NCBI GenBank assembly: GCA_016932335.1
Contig: JAFGCZ010000013.1
Span: forward strand, 1 to 51,415
Origin: Opitutales bacterium
GTDB lineage: Bacteria; Verrucomicrobiota; Verrucomicrobiia; Opitutales; Oceanipulchritudinaceae
Length of the DNA: 51,415 nt
Direction of reading: 5' to 3'
The notes under the pieces are model-generated. The model was given only the letters and a program-made list of their open reading frames with translations, had not been told where the DNA came from and searched no databases. Numbering within the stretch: the first letter of the stretch is position 1; the number at the start of each line of letters is the position of its first letter. This document shows, one piece after another, positions 18,006 through 27,395 of this stretch. The position numbers and the translations under genes are program-made.

Positions 18006-18866
18006 ATGAAAGAAAAATGTCAGTCGGACAGAATTGAAACGCTTGCCTGCGGAACAATGATACAACACGGGAAATATAATAATAGGATTTACCTGATGAA
18101 AGCGGCTCAAGGCATGCCGCCGACAATCCCTGCAGAATTAATTAAGAAGGCCAACGAAAAGGGGTACACGAAGATCTTCGTCAAAATCCCGCAAAAGATG
18201 AGCGAACCCTTTCTTCTGGAAGGATTCCAGATAGAGGCGATGATTCCCGAGTTTTACACCGGCAATGACTCCTGCGTTTTCTTGGCTTATTGCCTTTGTA
18301 AAGAAAGGGCCGAAAGAAAGAACCTAAAACAATACAGAGACATACTGAGTTTAGCTTGCGCCTCTCGGCAGACGCCAAGAAAAAGACTCCCAGAAAAAGC
18401 CTTCAAGATAAGGCGTTGCGGTAAACCGGACATTCCAGAAATGGTCCGTATCTATAAGATTGTTTTCCCGAGTTACCCTTTTCCCATCGACTCTCCTGAT
18501 TACCTAGAGGAAACCATGAAGTCGCATGTATATTATTATTGTGTGGAATATAACAATGAGGTTATCGCGCTTTCGTCTGCCGAGATGGATGCAGCGTCAC
18601 GGACCGCTGAAATGACAGACTTTGCAACCCTCCCCGATTGGCGAGGACATGGATTAAGCGGCTATCTGTTGCGTTTTATGGAGAGCGATTTATGCCAGCA
18701 CATCCAAACTGCCTATACCATTGCCCGCGCTAAATCCATTGGTATGAACATCACATTCGCCCGCCATAATTATATTTTCTCGGGCAGGCTGACACAAAAC
18801 ACACATATTTCCGGGGATATTGAAAGCATGAATGTTTGGTATAAGAAAACCGGCTCCAGTGCTTAG
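18006..18866 (+). CDS. ablB: beta-lysine N6-acetyltransferase
   Basis: AblB acetylates beta-lysine to N-epsilon-acetyl-beta-lysine, a compatible solute known from methanogens and some bacteria. The 286-residue protein has the AblB N-terminal domain ('MIQHGKYNNRIYLMK' and 'EGFQIEAMIPEFYTGND') and a C-terminal GNAT domain (about 135-280) with the acetyl-CoA loop 'PDWRGHGLSGYLL'. The gene starts one base after ablA and its stop overlaps that of the convergent LysR gene by 4 bp. No transporter for the solute is next to it. Confidence 0.93.
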   Translation: MKEKCQSDRIETLACGTMIQHGKYNNRIYLMKAAQGMPPTIPAELIKKANEKGYTKIFVKIPQKMSEPFLLEGFQIEAMIPEFYTGNDSCVFLAYCLCKERAERKNLKQYRDILSLACASRQTPRKRLPEKAFKIRRCGKPDIPEMVRIYKIVFPSYPFPIDSPDYLEETMKSHVYYYCVEYNNEVIALSSAEMDAASRTAEMTDFATLPDWRGHGLSGYLLRFMESDLCQHIQTAYTIARAKSIGMNITFARHNYIFSGRLTQNTHISGDIESMNVWYKKTGSSA

Positions 18867-19762
18867 TTTACGGCCTTTTCCTCCAGCACCCCAATAAAGT
18901 TATCCAATGCCTTTGAGCGATTGTCGCGGCACCAGATAGCAGACAGCATAACGTATAAGTCATCCCCCTGCTCACGGATAGACCGGTAGGCGATCTTGTC
19001 CGAATAGACAGAAAAGTCTGCTTTCAGGAGCAGGGAGACACAATGCCCGCCGGCAATCAACGCCAGCAAAGCATCGTAACCGCCGACTCTCCGAATGTGC
19101 CTATGCTTGATCCCTCGCTTGGCGAAGATATTTTTTATCGCTTTCGCGTGCATGCTTTCAGTGTCTTTCTTTCCAACGGCAGCAACAGAATCCTCCATCA
19201 AGTCTCGTAAAGAGACAGATGAATCTTTAGCCAGGGGATGATCTTTATTTAAAGCCACCAACACATCCATTTTTGCCAACTCCATTTTTTCAAAATCAGA
19301 CGGTAAAGGGGTACCTTTATAGAAGAAAAAACCAACCTGGATTTTTCCAGAACGTAAAGCTTCCCACTGGTCTGATTCATGTATCTCTTCCAGAGTAACT
19401 TCGATCAATGGATAAAGCTCGCGGTATTTTGATAATGCGGGTGGCAGGAACGCAGATGAAAGAGCTCCAATCCCAGCAATACTCAATTTACCAATTGAGC
19501 CGCTGGCGGCATCCTGAGCAGTGGTCACAGCCATCTCCACTCGCTCGAAAATATCATAAACTTCTTCAAGAAAGGCATTCCCTGAGGGAGTCAACATAAC
19601 CTTTCCTGTCGTTCGCTCGAATAAGCGGACCCCCATGAAATCCTCGAGCTCTTTAATTTGCCTGCTGAGAGTTGGTTGGGTGACGTTTAACCGTTCTGCC
19701 GCCTTGCGAAAATTGAGCGTTTCCGCAACAGCGGCAAAATATCTGAAGTGCCTCAAGTCCAC
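18863..19762 (-). CDS. LysR-family regulator, probable regulator of the RND pump
   Basis: The 299-residue protein starts at a GTG (19762) and begins 'MDLRHFRYFAAVAETLNFRKAAERLNVTQPTLSRQI', a standard LysR winged helix. The effector domain (about 90-295) is intact. It is divergent from the RND adaptor gene across 110 bp containing an AACAATT-TTT-AATTGTT palindrome, the usual arrangement for a LysR activator or repressor of an efflux operon. The effector is unknown. It ends with a 4 bp tail overlap with ablB. Confidence 0.92.
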   Translation of the reverse strand: MDLRHFRYFAAVAETLNFRKAAERLNVTQPTLSRQIKELEDFMGVRLFERTTGKVMLTPSGNAFLEEVYDIFERVEMAVTTAQDAASGSIGKLSIAGIGALSSAFLPPALSKYRELYPLIEVTLEEIHESDQWEALRSGKIQVGFFFYKGTPLPSDFEKMELAKMDVLVALNKDHPLAKDSSVSLRDLMEDSVAAVGKKDTESMHAKAIKNIFAKRGIKHRHIRRVGGYDALLALIAGGHCVSLLLKADFSVYSDKIAYRSIREQGDDLYVMLSAIWCRDNRSKALDNFIGVLEEKAVN

Positions 19763-19807
19763 ACTTCTATTGATGCCTTATAGCTATCAAGATGCAACGT
19801 TTTAAGT

Positions 19808-19824
19808 AACAATTTTTAATTGTT
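19808..19824. promoter_or_regulatory. palindrome, candidate LysR operator
   Basis: AACAATT-TTT-AATTGTT is a perfect 7-bp inverted repeat with a 3-bp centre, containing a T-N11-A type core. It lies between the divergent LysR and RND genes and just upstream of a -10-like TAGAAT (19832-19837), so it would cover the -35 region of the pump promoter. Binding is inferred. Confidence 0.5.
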
Positions 19825-19872
19825 TTTGGAGTAGAATACTTGGCTTTACATTAACTAACCAGAAATCAAGCG

Positions 19873-21045
19873 ATGTTTTCATTCCTTTCCATTAAAAAAA
19901 ACCTAACACCGGTTGTTGCGACAACGATTGTTACCGGACTGATGCTCACCGGCTGTAATGAAGAAGGCGCTACTCAGGCCCAACAAGGCGGCCAACCGAT
20001 GCAGGTGCGTGTCATGGAGTTAAAGCCTGAATCGGTTTCTTTGTCGAAAGAACTACCGGGAAGAACTTCAGCTTATAGAATCGCCGAAGTCAGAGCACGC
20101 GTAAGCGGAATCATCCTCAAGCGCAATTTTGTGGAAGGTGCTGATGTATCGGAAGGCGATCTGCTTTTTGAAATTGATCCAGCCCCTTATCAAGCCGCCA
20201 GAGACAGTGCCAAAGCTAGTCTGGAACGAGCACAAGCAAATTACATGACTGCCAAGGCGCAAGCTGACCGCTGCAGAAAGCTTATCGAAAGCTCTGCTAT
20301 CTCCCGACAGGCATATGATGATGCGATTGCCCTTGAACTGACATCAAAGGCAGATGTTGCCGCTGCTAAAGCATCTCTGCAAACGGCAGAAATTAACTTG
20401 GGTTATACGCTAGTTACCTCCCCTATCAGTGGACGTATCGGCAGAGCCGAAGTTACAGAGGGTGCCTATGTGCAGCAGGGAACGGCAACTCTTCTGGCAA
20501 CAGTGCAGCAATTGGACCCTCTTTATGTGGATTTGACACAATCAGCAGATGAAGTGCTTGAACTAAAGCGCCAAATGGAGGCTGGAGAAATTTCCAAAGA
20601 TAAAAATGGAGGCAGCCGTATCCAGATCTTCCTGAGCAACGGAACCCAGTTCCCTGAAGAAGGAATACTGCAATTTTCGGACATTACAGTAAATGAAACC
20701 ACCGGGATGGTCCTGCTTCGGGGCATTATCCCAAATCCGGACTACAAGCTGCTCCCCGGTATGTTTGTGAAAACAAAACTAGACGAGGGTGTTGCCGAAA
20801 ATGCGCTCATGGTCCCCCAGGCGATTGTCAGCCGTAATTCAAAAGGAAATGCCACCGTTCTTGCGGTGACTGCCGACAACAAAGTACAAACTAAGATCTT
20901 TAATGCCTCCATCGCCATTGGAGATGAATGGCTGGTTGAAGATGGTTTGGAAGCAGGGGACCGTCTGATTCTGGAAAACCGTCAGCGCCTTCGCCCGGGA
21001 ATGCCTGTTGTGCCTGTATTGGATAAAGGCACCGAAACAAAATAA
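19873..21045 (+). CDS. RND efflux periplasmic adaptor (AcrA/MexA family)
   Basis: The membrane-fusion subunit bridges the inner-membrane pump and the outer-membrane channel. It is 390 residues long. The lipobox 'LMLTGC' places lipidation at Cys28. The order lipoyl half-motif, long alpha-hairpin (about 100-170), second lipoyl half ('NLGYTLVTSPISGRIGRAEVTEGAYVQQG'), beta-barrel and membrane-proximal domain ('LLPGMFVKTKL') follows AcrA/MexA. It is the first gene of the operon; the pump gene starts 51 bp later, across a strong palindrome. Confidence 0.95.
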   Translation: MFSFLSIKKNLTPVVATTIVTGLMLTGCNEEGATQAQQGGQPMQVRVMELKPESVSLSKELPGRTSAYRIAEVRARVSGIILKRNFVEGADVSEGDLLFEIDPAPYQAARDSAKASLERAQANYMTAKAQADRCRKLIESSAISRQAYDDAIALELTSKADVAAAKASLQTAEINLGYTLVTSPISGRIGRAEVTEGAYVQQGTATLLATVQQLDPLYVDLTQSADEVLELKRQMEAGEISKDKNGGSRIQIFLSNGTQFPEEGILQFSDITVNETTGMVLLRGIIPNPDYKLLPGMFVKTKLDEGVAENALMVPQAIVSRNSKGNATVLAVTADNKVQTKIFNASIAIGDEWLVEDGLEAGDRLILENRQRLRPGMPVVPVLDKGTETK

Positions 21046-21065
21046 TCACCGAATCGGTGATTATT
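21041..21065. repeat. perfect 25-bp palindrome between adaptor and pump genes
   Basis: AATAATCACCGA (21041-21052) and TCGGTGATTATT (21054-21065) are exact reverse complements around one base. The repeat covers the adaptor stop codon (21043-21045). As RNA it would form a stable hairpin without a following T run, so an mRNA-stability or expression-ratio element is more likely than a terminator. A protein-binding site is also possible. Confidence 0.75.
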
Positions 21066-21096
21066 TAAATCATTAATTTCCATAAAAGGTTTCATT

Positions 21097-24000
21097 ATGG
21101 CCAGATTTTTTATTGATCGCCCTGTTTTTGCATGGGTAATCGCTATTATTATGATGCTTGCGGGCATTCTCTCTATTGAGATGCTTCCCATTGCGCAGTA
21201 TCCGAGTATTGCCCCGCCAAGTATCAGTATTCAGGCTACCTATCCAGGGGCCTCAGCCAAGACGCTGGAAGATACTGTAACGCAGGTAATTGAACAGCGC
21301 ATGAATGGGCTGGACCACCTGCGTTATATGGAATCGACCAGTGACTCAACCGGAAGTGTCAGCATTACCCTGACATTTGATGCAGGAACAGACCCTGACA
21401 TCGCTCAGGTACAGGTGCAAAACAAGTTGGCCTTGGCGACTCCATTACTACCACAATCTGTGCAGCAGCAGGGTGTGCGCGTTACTAAATCCGTAAGGAA
21501 CTTTCTAGTGGTGGTCAGCTTTGTTTCGACTGACGGCAGTATGGACGCTCAAGATATCGGAGACTTCGTCGTTAGCCAGATTCAGGATCCGCTAAGCCGA
21601 GTATCAGGTGTGGGTGAGCTACAGGTTTTTGGTGCCCAGTATGCCATGAGAATTTGGCTGAATCCTGAAAAACTACAGAGCTATGGCTTGGTTCCCTCCG
21701 ATGTCAGTGCGGCAATCAGTGCACAAAACGCTCAGGTTTCCGCAGGGCAATTAGGTGCCGATCCGGCTATCGAGGGTCAAAGATTGAATGCCAGTATTTC
21801 CGCTCAAGTCCTTCTGCAAACCCCGGAAGAATTCAACAATATTTTGATCAAAGTTCTACAGGACGGATCTCAGGTACGCCTGAAAGATGTTGCCAGAGTA
21901 GAAATCGGAGGTGAAAGCTACAGAACTTCGTCCCGATTTAATCGCATGCCTTCTTCGGGTATGGCTATTCGTCCAGCAACCGGTGCCAATGCGCTGGAAA
22001 CCGTTGATTTGATTCGCGCTAAGCTCAAAGAATTGGAACCTTTCTTCCCGGAAGGGATTGAAGTACGCTATCCACTAGATACAACACCGTTCGTTCGCAT
22101 CTCCATTCATGAAGTGTTTAAGACATTGGTCGAAGCCGTTATTCTGGTGTTTTTGGTCATGTATCTGTTTTTGCAGAATTTCAGAGCAACACTCATACCC
22201 ACGATTGCTGTTCCAGTTGTATTGTTAGGCACTTTTGCCATTATGGCCGCAGCAGGGTTTTCAATCAATACGTTGACCATGTTTGGCGTAGTTCTGGCCA
22301 TTGGTCTCCTCGTAGATGATGCCATTGTAGTGGTGGAAAACGTCGAACGTATTATGACAGAAGAAGGTCTTTCGCCTAAAGAGGCTACGAGAAAGTCAAT
22401 GGATCAGATAACCGGGGCACTGGTTGGGATCGCCTTGGTTCTTTCTGCTGTATTTGTGCCGATGGCCTTTTTCGGAGGTTCAACCGGTGTCATTTACCGT
22501 CAGTTCTCCATCACGATTGTATCAGCTATGGCGCTGTCTGTAATTGTTGCAATTGTTCTGACGCCGGCTCTGTGCTCAACTATTTTGAAGCCAATTAAGG
22601 CAGGACATCATCAGGCCAAGCGCGGCTTTTTCGGTTGGTTCAACCGGAACTTTGACCGCAGTGCCAACAGCTATGCCCATGGGGTGAATGCTGTGATTCA
22701 TGGAAAACTGCGTTCACTGTTGGTTTATGCCCTCATCGTCGGAGGCTTGGTGGTTCTTTTTGCCAGAACACCTACCGGCTTTTTACCGGATGAAGACCAG
22801 GGATTGATGTTTGCCCAGGCCCAGCTCCCTGCTGGTTCCACAACAGAACAGACATTGGAAGTTCTCAAGAAAATGGAAAATGTCTTCCTGAATCAGGAGA
22901 AGGAAAATGTGGAGAATATGATGGGGGTTACCGGGTTCAGTTTTTCTGGTTCAGGGCAGAATCAGGCATTCGCCTTTATTCGCCTTAAGGATTGGGAGGA
23001 AAGAACCCGCCCCGACCAGAAGATTAAGGCAATTCAGGGAAGAGTAATGCGGGAATTCTCCCAATATAAAGATTCTTTCGCATTTGCCTTCGCTCCTCCG
23101 GCGGTGCTTGAGCTGGGAACAGCCAATGGTTTTGATTTTCGCATAACCGATAATGGAAACCTTGGGCACGAGGCATTGACCAATGCCAGAAACCAGTTCC
23201 TTATGCTGGCAGCGCAGGACAAACGTTTGAAAAATGTGCGCCCCAATGGGTTGGACGATATGCCTGAATTTAAACTCGACGTAGATCAGGAAAAAGCCTC
23301 GGCGCTCGGCATCTCTATTTCCGACATCAACAGTTTACTCTCAGCAGCCTGGGGATCTTCCTATGTGAACGACTTCATTGATCGCGGGCGTGTCAAGAAA
23401 GTCTACATGCAGGCCGATGCACCCTACCGCATGCTCCCCGAAGATATCAACAAATGGTATGTTAGAAATAACCAAGGAGAAATGATTCCCTTTTCATCCT
23501 TTGCCAGTGCTCGTTGGACGTTGGCCTCCCCTCGCCTAGAACGCTTTAACGGCATTCCATCAATGGCTATAGCCGGTGAACCGGCAGATGGAATTACCTC
23601 TGGTGAGGCCATGGAGGCGATTGAGGAAATACACAAGCAGCTACCGGCAGGTATTGGCATTCAATGGGCCGGCCTATCCTACGAAGAACGCTTATCGGGG
23701 TCACAAGGGCCGGCTCTTTACACGATCTCCATTCTGGTGGTATTCCTGTGTCTGGCAGCCCTGTATGAGAGTTGGTCTGTGCCTGCGGCCGTCCTGACTA
23801 TTGTGCCCCTTGGCGTTATTGGAACATTGCTCGGTGCCTTTTTCCGAGGATTGCCAAACGACGTCTATTTCCAGGTAGGATTACTGACGATTGTTGGTCT
23901 TTCGGCAAAGAACGCCATCCTCATTGTAGAATTTGCCAAGAAGGGTTACGACTCCGGGCAAACACTGGTGGAAGCGGCCGTATGTGCTGCAAGAATTCGT

Positions 24001-24234
24001 CTGCGTCCTATTTTAATGACATCAATGGCCTTTGGCTTAGGCGTATTACCGCTTGCCATCAGCAACGGTGCCGGATCTGGCAGCCAAAATGCCATCGGAA
24101 CCGGTGTTATTGGAGGGACCGTTACCGCTACCCTTCTGGGGATCTTCTTTGTTCCTCTATTCTTCGTTCTAATCCTGAAACTGTTCCGGGTTAAACCAAT
24201 CAATCTTGAAACGGAGGCATCCTCCAATGCATAA
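21097..24234 (+). CDS. RND multidrug efflux pump, HAE1 type (AcrB/MexB family)
   Basis: This 1045-residue inner-membrane proton antiporter matches AcrB in length and numbering. It starts '[23 protein letters not shown]'-like (TM1). Asp407-Asp408 in '[16 protein letters not shown]' (TM4) and Lys938 in '[14 protein letters not shown]' (TM10) form the proton relay. Two large periplasmic loops follow TM1 and TM7, and 'GFLPDEDQG' marks the start of the second half. HAE1 pumps export hydrophobic and amphiphilic compounds; metal exporters (HME) lack this DD arrangement. The outer-membrane factor gene overlaps its 3' end by 8 bp. Confidence 0.96.
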   Translation: MARFFIDRPVFAWVIAIIMMLAGILSIEMLPIAQYPSIAPPSISIQATYPGASAKTLEDTVTQVIEQRMNGLDHLRYMESTSDSTGSVSITLTFDAGTDPDIAQVQVQNKLALATPLLPQSVQQQGVRVTKSVRNFLVVVSFVSTDGSMDAQDIGDFVVSQIQDPLSRVSGVGELQVFGAQYAMRIWLNPEKLQSYGLVPSDVSAAISAQNAQVSAGQLGADPAIEGQRLNASISAQVLLQTPEEFNNILIKVLQDGSQVRLKDVARVEIGGESYRTSSRFNRMPSSGMAIRPATGANALETVDLIRAKLKELEPFFPEGIEVRYPLDTTPFVRISIHEVFKTLVEAVILVFLVMYLFLQNFRATLIPTIAVPVVLLGTFAIMAAAGFSINTLTMFGVVLAIGLLVDDAIVVVENVERIMTEEGLSPKEATRKSMDQITGALVGIALVLSAVFVPMAFFGGSTGVIYRQFSITIVSAMALSVIVAIVLTPALCSTILKPIKAGHHQAKRGFFGWFNRNFDRSANSYAHGVNAVIHGKLRSLLVYALIVGGLVVLFARTPTGFLPDEDQGLMFAQAQLPAGSTTEQTLEVLKKMENVFLNQEKENVENMMGVTGFSFSGSGQNQAFAFIRLKDWEERTRPDQKIKAIQGRVMREFSQYKDSFAFAFAPPAVLELGTANGFDFRITDNGNLGHEALTNARNQFLMLAAQDKRLKNVRPNGLDDMPEFKLDVDQEKASALGISISDINSLLSAAWGSSYVNDFIDRGRVKKVYMQADAPYRMLPEDINKWYVRNNQGEMIPFSSFASARWTLASPRLERFNGIPSMAIAGEPADGITSGEAMEAIEEIHKQLPAGIGIQWAGLSYEERLSGSQGPALYTISILVVFLCLAALYESWSVPAAVLTIVPLGVIGTLLGAFFRGLPNDVYFQVGLLTIVGLSAKNAILIVEFAKKGYDSGQTLVEAAVCAARIRLRPILMTSMAFGLGVLPLAISNGAGSGSQNAIGTGVIGGTVTATLLGIFFVPLFFVLILKLFRVKPINLETEASSNA
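24213..24225 (+). promoter_or_regulatory. self-complementary ribosome binding site of the outer-membrane factor
   Basis: GGAGG-CAT-CCTCC places a good Shine-Dalgarno sequence about 9 bases before the ATG at 24227, but the same bases can fold into a 5-bp hairpin. It lies inside the end of the pump gene, so ribosomes translating the pump would open it. This is one of the few clear Shine-Dalgarno sequences in the window. Confidence 0.6.
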
Positions 24235-25621
24235 GACAATTCCTTTTCTTGTGATCTCTCTGGCTGCATTTTCCGGGTGCTCAATGGCCCCTGATTATTC
24301 CAGGCCTGAAGTTCCCCTTAATGTTACAGCAATCGGAAATGATGCTGCAACCAACCGGATCAGTGAACTTTCATGGTCGAATTTCGTAAGCGATTCGTAT
24401 TTACGGGAACTGATACAGTGTGCTCTGGAAAACAACAAAGATCTCAAGATCGCTGTACTGAATGTTGAAAATACCCGGGCGCTCTACCGGATTCAACGTT
24501 CGGACAGATTTCCGAGTATCGCCGCCACAGGCAGTGGCAGCCGTCAGAGAACTCCGTGGGACTTGAGCAGCAGTGGAACATCTGTAACCGGAAGCAGCTA
24601 TCAGGTGGGCGCATCTGCATCCTACGAGATCGACTTGTTTGGTCGTATTGCGAGCTTGGATGAGAATGCACTAGAAACCTACCTGGCAACAGAAGAGTCA
24701 TCGCGAAGTGTTGAGATCTCCCTGATATCCTCGGTAGCCCAGCAGTATTTCCTGTATATTGCTACCGCGGAGCAATTGTCACTGGCTGAGTCCTCTCTGG
24801 AAAATGCAAACCATCTGCTGGAACTGAACAGGAGTATGTTTGCGCAGGGAACATCATCCGAATTGGATTTGCGCACAGCTGAGTCTCAGCGGGAAGCCTA
24901 TCAAATCTCTGTAGAGCAGCTACAGCAGAACCTGACAACTACACGCAATGCCCTGGAGTTACTCGTTGGGACTTCTTTACCGACGATCGATACACTGCCA
25001 TCGATGCAGGATATGCCGGTTATCTCATCATTTCCGGAAAACATTCCTTCCGAGGTATTGTTGCAGCGGCCGGACATCCTCGCTGCGGAACACCAGTTGA
25101 AAGCAGCAAACGCAAATATAGGCGCGGCCAGAGCGGCGTTTTTCCCTTCTGTTTCTCTTACCGCATTTGGCGGAACTGCCAGCCGTGAATTATCCGGTTT
25201 GTTTGAGAACGGTTCAGGAATGTGGAGCTTCGCCCCTTCTATCCGCATCCCTATTTTCGAAGCAGGTGCCAATAAAGCACAACTGGATGTCGCCAAAATC
25301 TCTACAGAGATTCAAGTTGCTACTTATGAGCAGGCCATACAGTCGGCATTCCGGGATGTTGCCGATTGCCTTGCCATAAATGAATCCATGGAGCGTCAAT
25401 TGGATGCGCAGCTGATACTGTTGAAGGCGGCTGAACGTCGCTACGAGCTCTCGCTTGAACGTTTTAAAGCAGGGCTGGACAGTTATCTGCCACTCCTGCA
25501 AGCGCAGCAGGATCTATTTGGTGCCCAGCAAAACCTGATTTCACTCCGCAGACAAAAAGCTGCTAATTCGGTATCGATGTATGCCGCTCTCGGCGGAACG
25601 TGGGACAGCACTGCACCATAA
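24227..25621 (+). CDS. efflux outer-membrane factor lipoprotein (OprM/NodT family)
   Basis: The ATG at 24227 gives 464 residues and a lipoprotein signal with 'LAAFSGC' (Cys18). Two tandem OEP repeats follow, each with long helices and beta strands. '[31 protein letters not shown]' is present in its expected place, the OprM/NodT family signature (R-P-D-I/V plus A-N-A-x-I-G-A-A-R-A-A-x-F-P). The C-terminal '[22 protein letters not shown]' also fits. It overlaps the pump gene by 8 bp. The channel completes a full tripartite pump. A strong terminator follows. Confidence 0.95.
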   Translation: MHKTIPFLVISLAAFSGCSMAPDYSRPEVPLNVTAIGNDAATNRISELSWSNFVSDSYLRELIQCALENNKDLKIAVLNVENTRALYRIQRSDRFPSIAATGSGSRQRTPWDLSSSGTSVTGSSYQVGASASYEIDLFGRIASLDENALETYLATEESSRSVEISLISSVAQQYFLYIATAEQLSLAESSLENANHLLELNRSMFAQGTSSELDLRTAESQREAYQISVEQLQQNLTTTRNALELLVGTSLPTIDTLPSMQDMPVISSFPENIPSEVLLQRPDILAAEHQLKAANANIGAARAAFFPSVSLTAFGGTASRELSGLFENGSGMWSFAPSIRIPIFEAGANKAQLDVAKISTEIQVATYEQAIQSAFRDVADCLAINESMERQLDAQLILLKAAERRYELSLERFKAGLDSYLPLLQAQQDLFGAQQNLISLRRQKAANSVSMYAALGGTWDSTAP

Positions 25622-25660
25622 TATCTTCCGTAGAAGAATCACACTCCTTATTCCACAAAG

Positions 25661-25699
25661 AGAGGGCAAGAATTAGCAGAGTTCTTGCCCTCTTATTTT
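25661..25699 (+). terminator. rho-independent terminator of the RND operon
   Basis: A perfect 12-bp stem AGAGGGCAAGAA (25661-25672) / TTCTTGCCCTCT (25682-25693) with a 9-base loop is followed by TATTTTTC. It lies 40 bp after the outer-membrane factor and before the convergent ATPase gene. Confidence 0.92.
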
Positions 25700-27316
25700 T
25701 CACAATAAGCTTAAATACTCCTGCACACTTAAAAGTCCCTCTCCTACTTTAGCCTTCAACATATTGCCCAACGATTCTACACCGCTTTCCGATAACAGAG
25801 CGGACAATTTATTTCCAGTAATCCCCTGTGCAATTGCCGCGGATAGAATTTCATCAATTAAAACGATTTCAAAAACCGCAGATTGTCCACTGTATCCTGT
25901 ATACCTGCATAAAGGGCAGCCATCGCCCTTATGGTGGGCCGCTATCTCTGACAAAAGAAGGGCATTCCTATGTTCAGCTGGTTTTTTACACTGAGGGCAG
26001 AGGCATGAAATAAGCCGTTGCGATAAAACAGCCCTCAGAGCCATGCTTAGTTGATAGCAGTCAACGCCCAGATCATAGAGCCGATCAAGGGATCCGAAAG
26101 CTGAACGTGCATGTAATGTGGAAAGGAGAAAATGCCCACTGAGCGCGGCACTTACAGCCAATGCCGCAGTATCTGGATCGCGAATTTCTCCCAAAAGTAT
26201 CACATCAGGAGCCTGCCGTAGGACAGATTTCAGTGCATCTTTAAAATGTAAGCCTGCTTTGGGATTGATACTTATTTGATTCACCCCTTGTATTTTCATC
26301 TCAACAGGGTTCTCGATGGTGATTATTTTCTGAGAAACATCATTCAGTTCTCGTAGCCAGGCGTAAAGCGTTGTGGTTTTACCCGATCCGGTCGGCCCTG
26401 TTAAAAGAACCATTCCTTCCCGGAGTGTGAGCAAGTTTTGGCACTGTTGTAATTGAATATCCGTCAGTCCCAGCTGATCCAGCCCCAACCCGCAGATTTC
26501 TGCCGGAAGCAAGCGTAAGGCAAGACTAAGAACGGAAAGTCCCACCAGCGAAGAGACTCTGATTTCTATCTGCTGATCACTGATTTGGACTCGAAAGCTT
26601 CCATCCTGAGGCTTCTTCGGCTCTGCTGGATCCAACTTGGCCTTTTGCAGTATGTATCCACAAATCTGTTTCCCTAAATCGGGGGTAATGGAATGGCGCG
26701 TTTCAAGTTTTCCAAAAATGCGAAAACGCAGATCACAAGACTCATCTCCAGATTCGATGTGTATATCTGTGGCCTTTAGATCAATGGCCTCGCTTATCCA
26801 GTGCTGAAAAAGAGCCTCATGAGTCAGCTCAGATTGAACCTGTTGTGTCGGTGCTTTTTCCAGTTTAATCGTATCAGGAATCGGGTGAGCATATTCCTGC
26901 AGGAGTTTATTTAATGATTCTGGCGTAATTAAGTAGGGAATTACTTGTTTATCTGTTTCAGCCGAAAGTTTGTTTACTCCGTCGTAATTCTCCGGGTGAT
27001 CAATCAAGACCTCCAAGACATCCCCTATAATCCGAAGCGGAATGGTTCTGTGTTGTTGCCATTCTATCGCGCTTAAGGATGAGATCAGTTTACGGTCAAT
27101 TCGCGCCAGCATGTGCTCCCCGTAGGCCATACCAAAGTGTGAGGCGAGCATTCTTGTTAATGCTGCTTGATTCAGTTTCTGGCTTTCAAGAAAAACCTCC
27201 ATCCAATCAGAAAGCTCCCAGTAAGCCTTTTCCGGGGATATGCTGTTCTCTGTGCGGTCAGATGATGAAACCTGCACAGGAAGCAACGGCCAATAGAGAA
27301 ATGAGAGATGCCTCAT
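25700..27316 (-). CDS. GspE/PilB-type secretion or pilus assembly ATPase
   Basis: This 538-residue protein has an N1-like domain (about 40-150) and then the hexameric traffic ATPase core: Walker A 'GPTGSGKTTTL' with Lys313, Asp box 'ITIENPVE', Walker B 'DVILLGEIRDPDTA' and His box 'STLHARSA'. A C-terminal zinc motif (CPQC...CPLC) is typical of GspE and PilB and argues against PilT. Such ATPases power type II secretion or type IV pilus extension together with GspF/PilC. No partner gene is in the window, so the assignment to secretion or pili stays open. It follows rho on the minus strand but is separated by a terminator. Confidence 0.92.
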   Translation of the reverse strand: MRHLSFLYWPLLPVQVSSSDRTENSISPEKAYWELSDWMEVFLESQKLNQAALTRMLASHFGMAYGEHMLARIDRKLISSLSAIEWQQHRTIPLRIIGDVLEVLIDHPENYDGVNKLSAETDKQVIPYLITPESLNKLLQEYAHPIPDTIKLEKAPTQQVQSELTHEALFQHWISEAIDLKATDIHIESGDESCDLRFRIFGKLETRHSITPDLGKQICGYILQKAKLDPAEPKKPQDGSFRVQISDQQIEIRVSSLVGLSVLSLALRLLPAEICGLGLDQLGLTDIQLQQCQNLLTLREGMVLLTGPTGSGKTTTLYAWLRELNDVSQKIITIENPVEMKIQGVNQISINPKAGLHFKDALKSVLRQAPDVILLGEIRDPDTAALAVSAALSGHFLLSTLHARSAFGSLDRLYDLGVDCYQLSMALRAVLSQRLISCLCPQCKKPAEHRNALLLSEIAAHHKGDGCPLCRYTGYSGQSAVFEIVLIDEILSAAIAQGITGNKLSALLSESGVESLGNMLKAKVGEGLLSVQEYLSLL

Positions 27317-27358
27317 TTCGGTATTAAGAACTCAGATGTAATTTAGCGCAAGCACAAG

Positions 27359-27385
27359 AAAGCCCCCTCTTTATGAGGGGGCTTT
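27359..27385 (-). terminator. rho-independent terminator downstream of rho
   Basis: An 11-bp stem AAAGCCCCCTC / GAGGGGGCTTT with loop TTTAT lies 11 bp after the rho stop codon on the minus strand. The T run is short (TTT, partly within the stem), yet the very GC-rich stem makes a terminator likely. Confidence 0.8.
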
Positions 27386-27395
27386 CTGAAATTGA

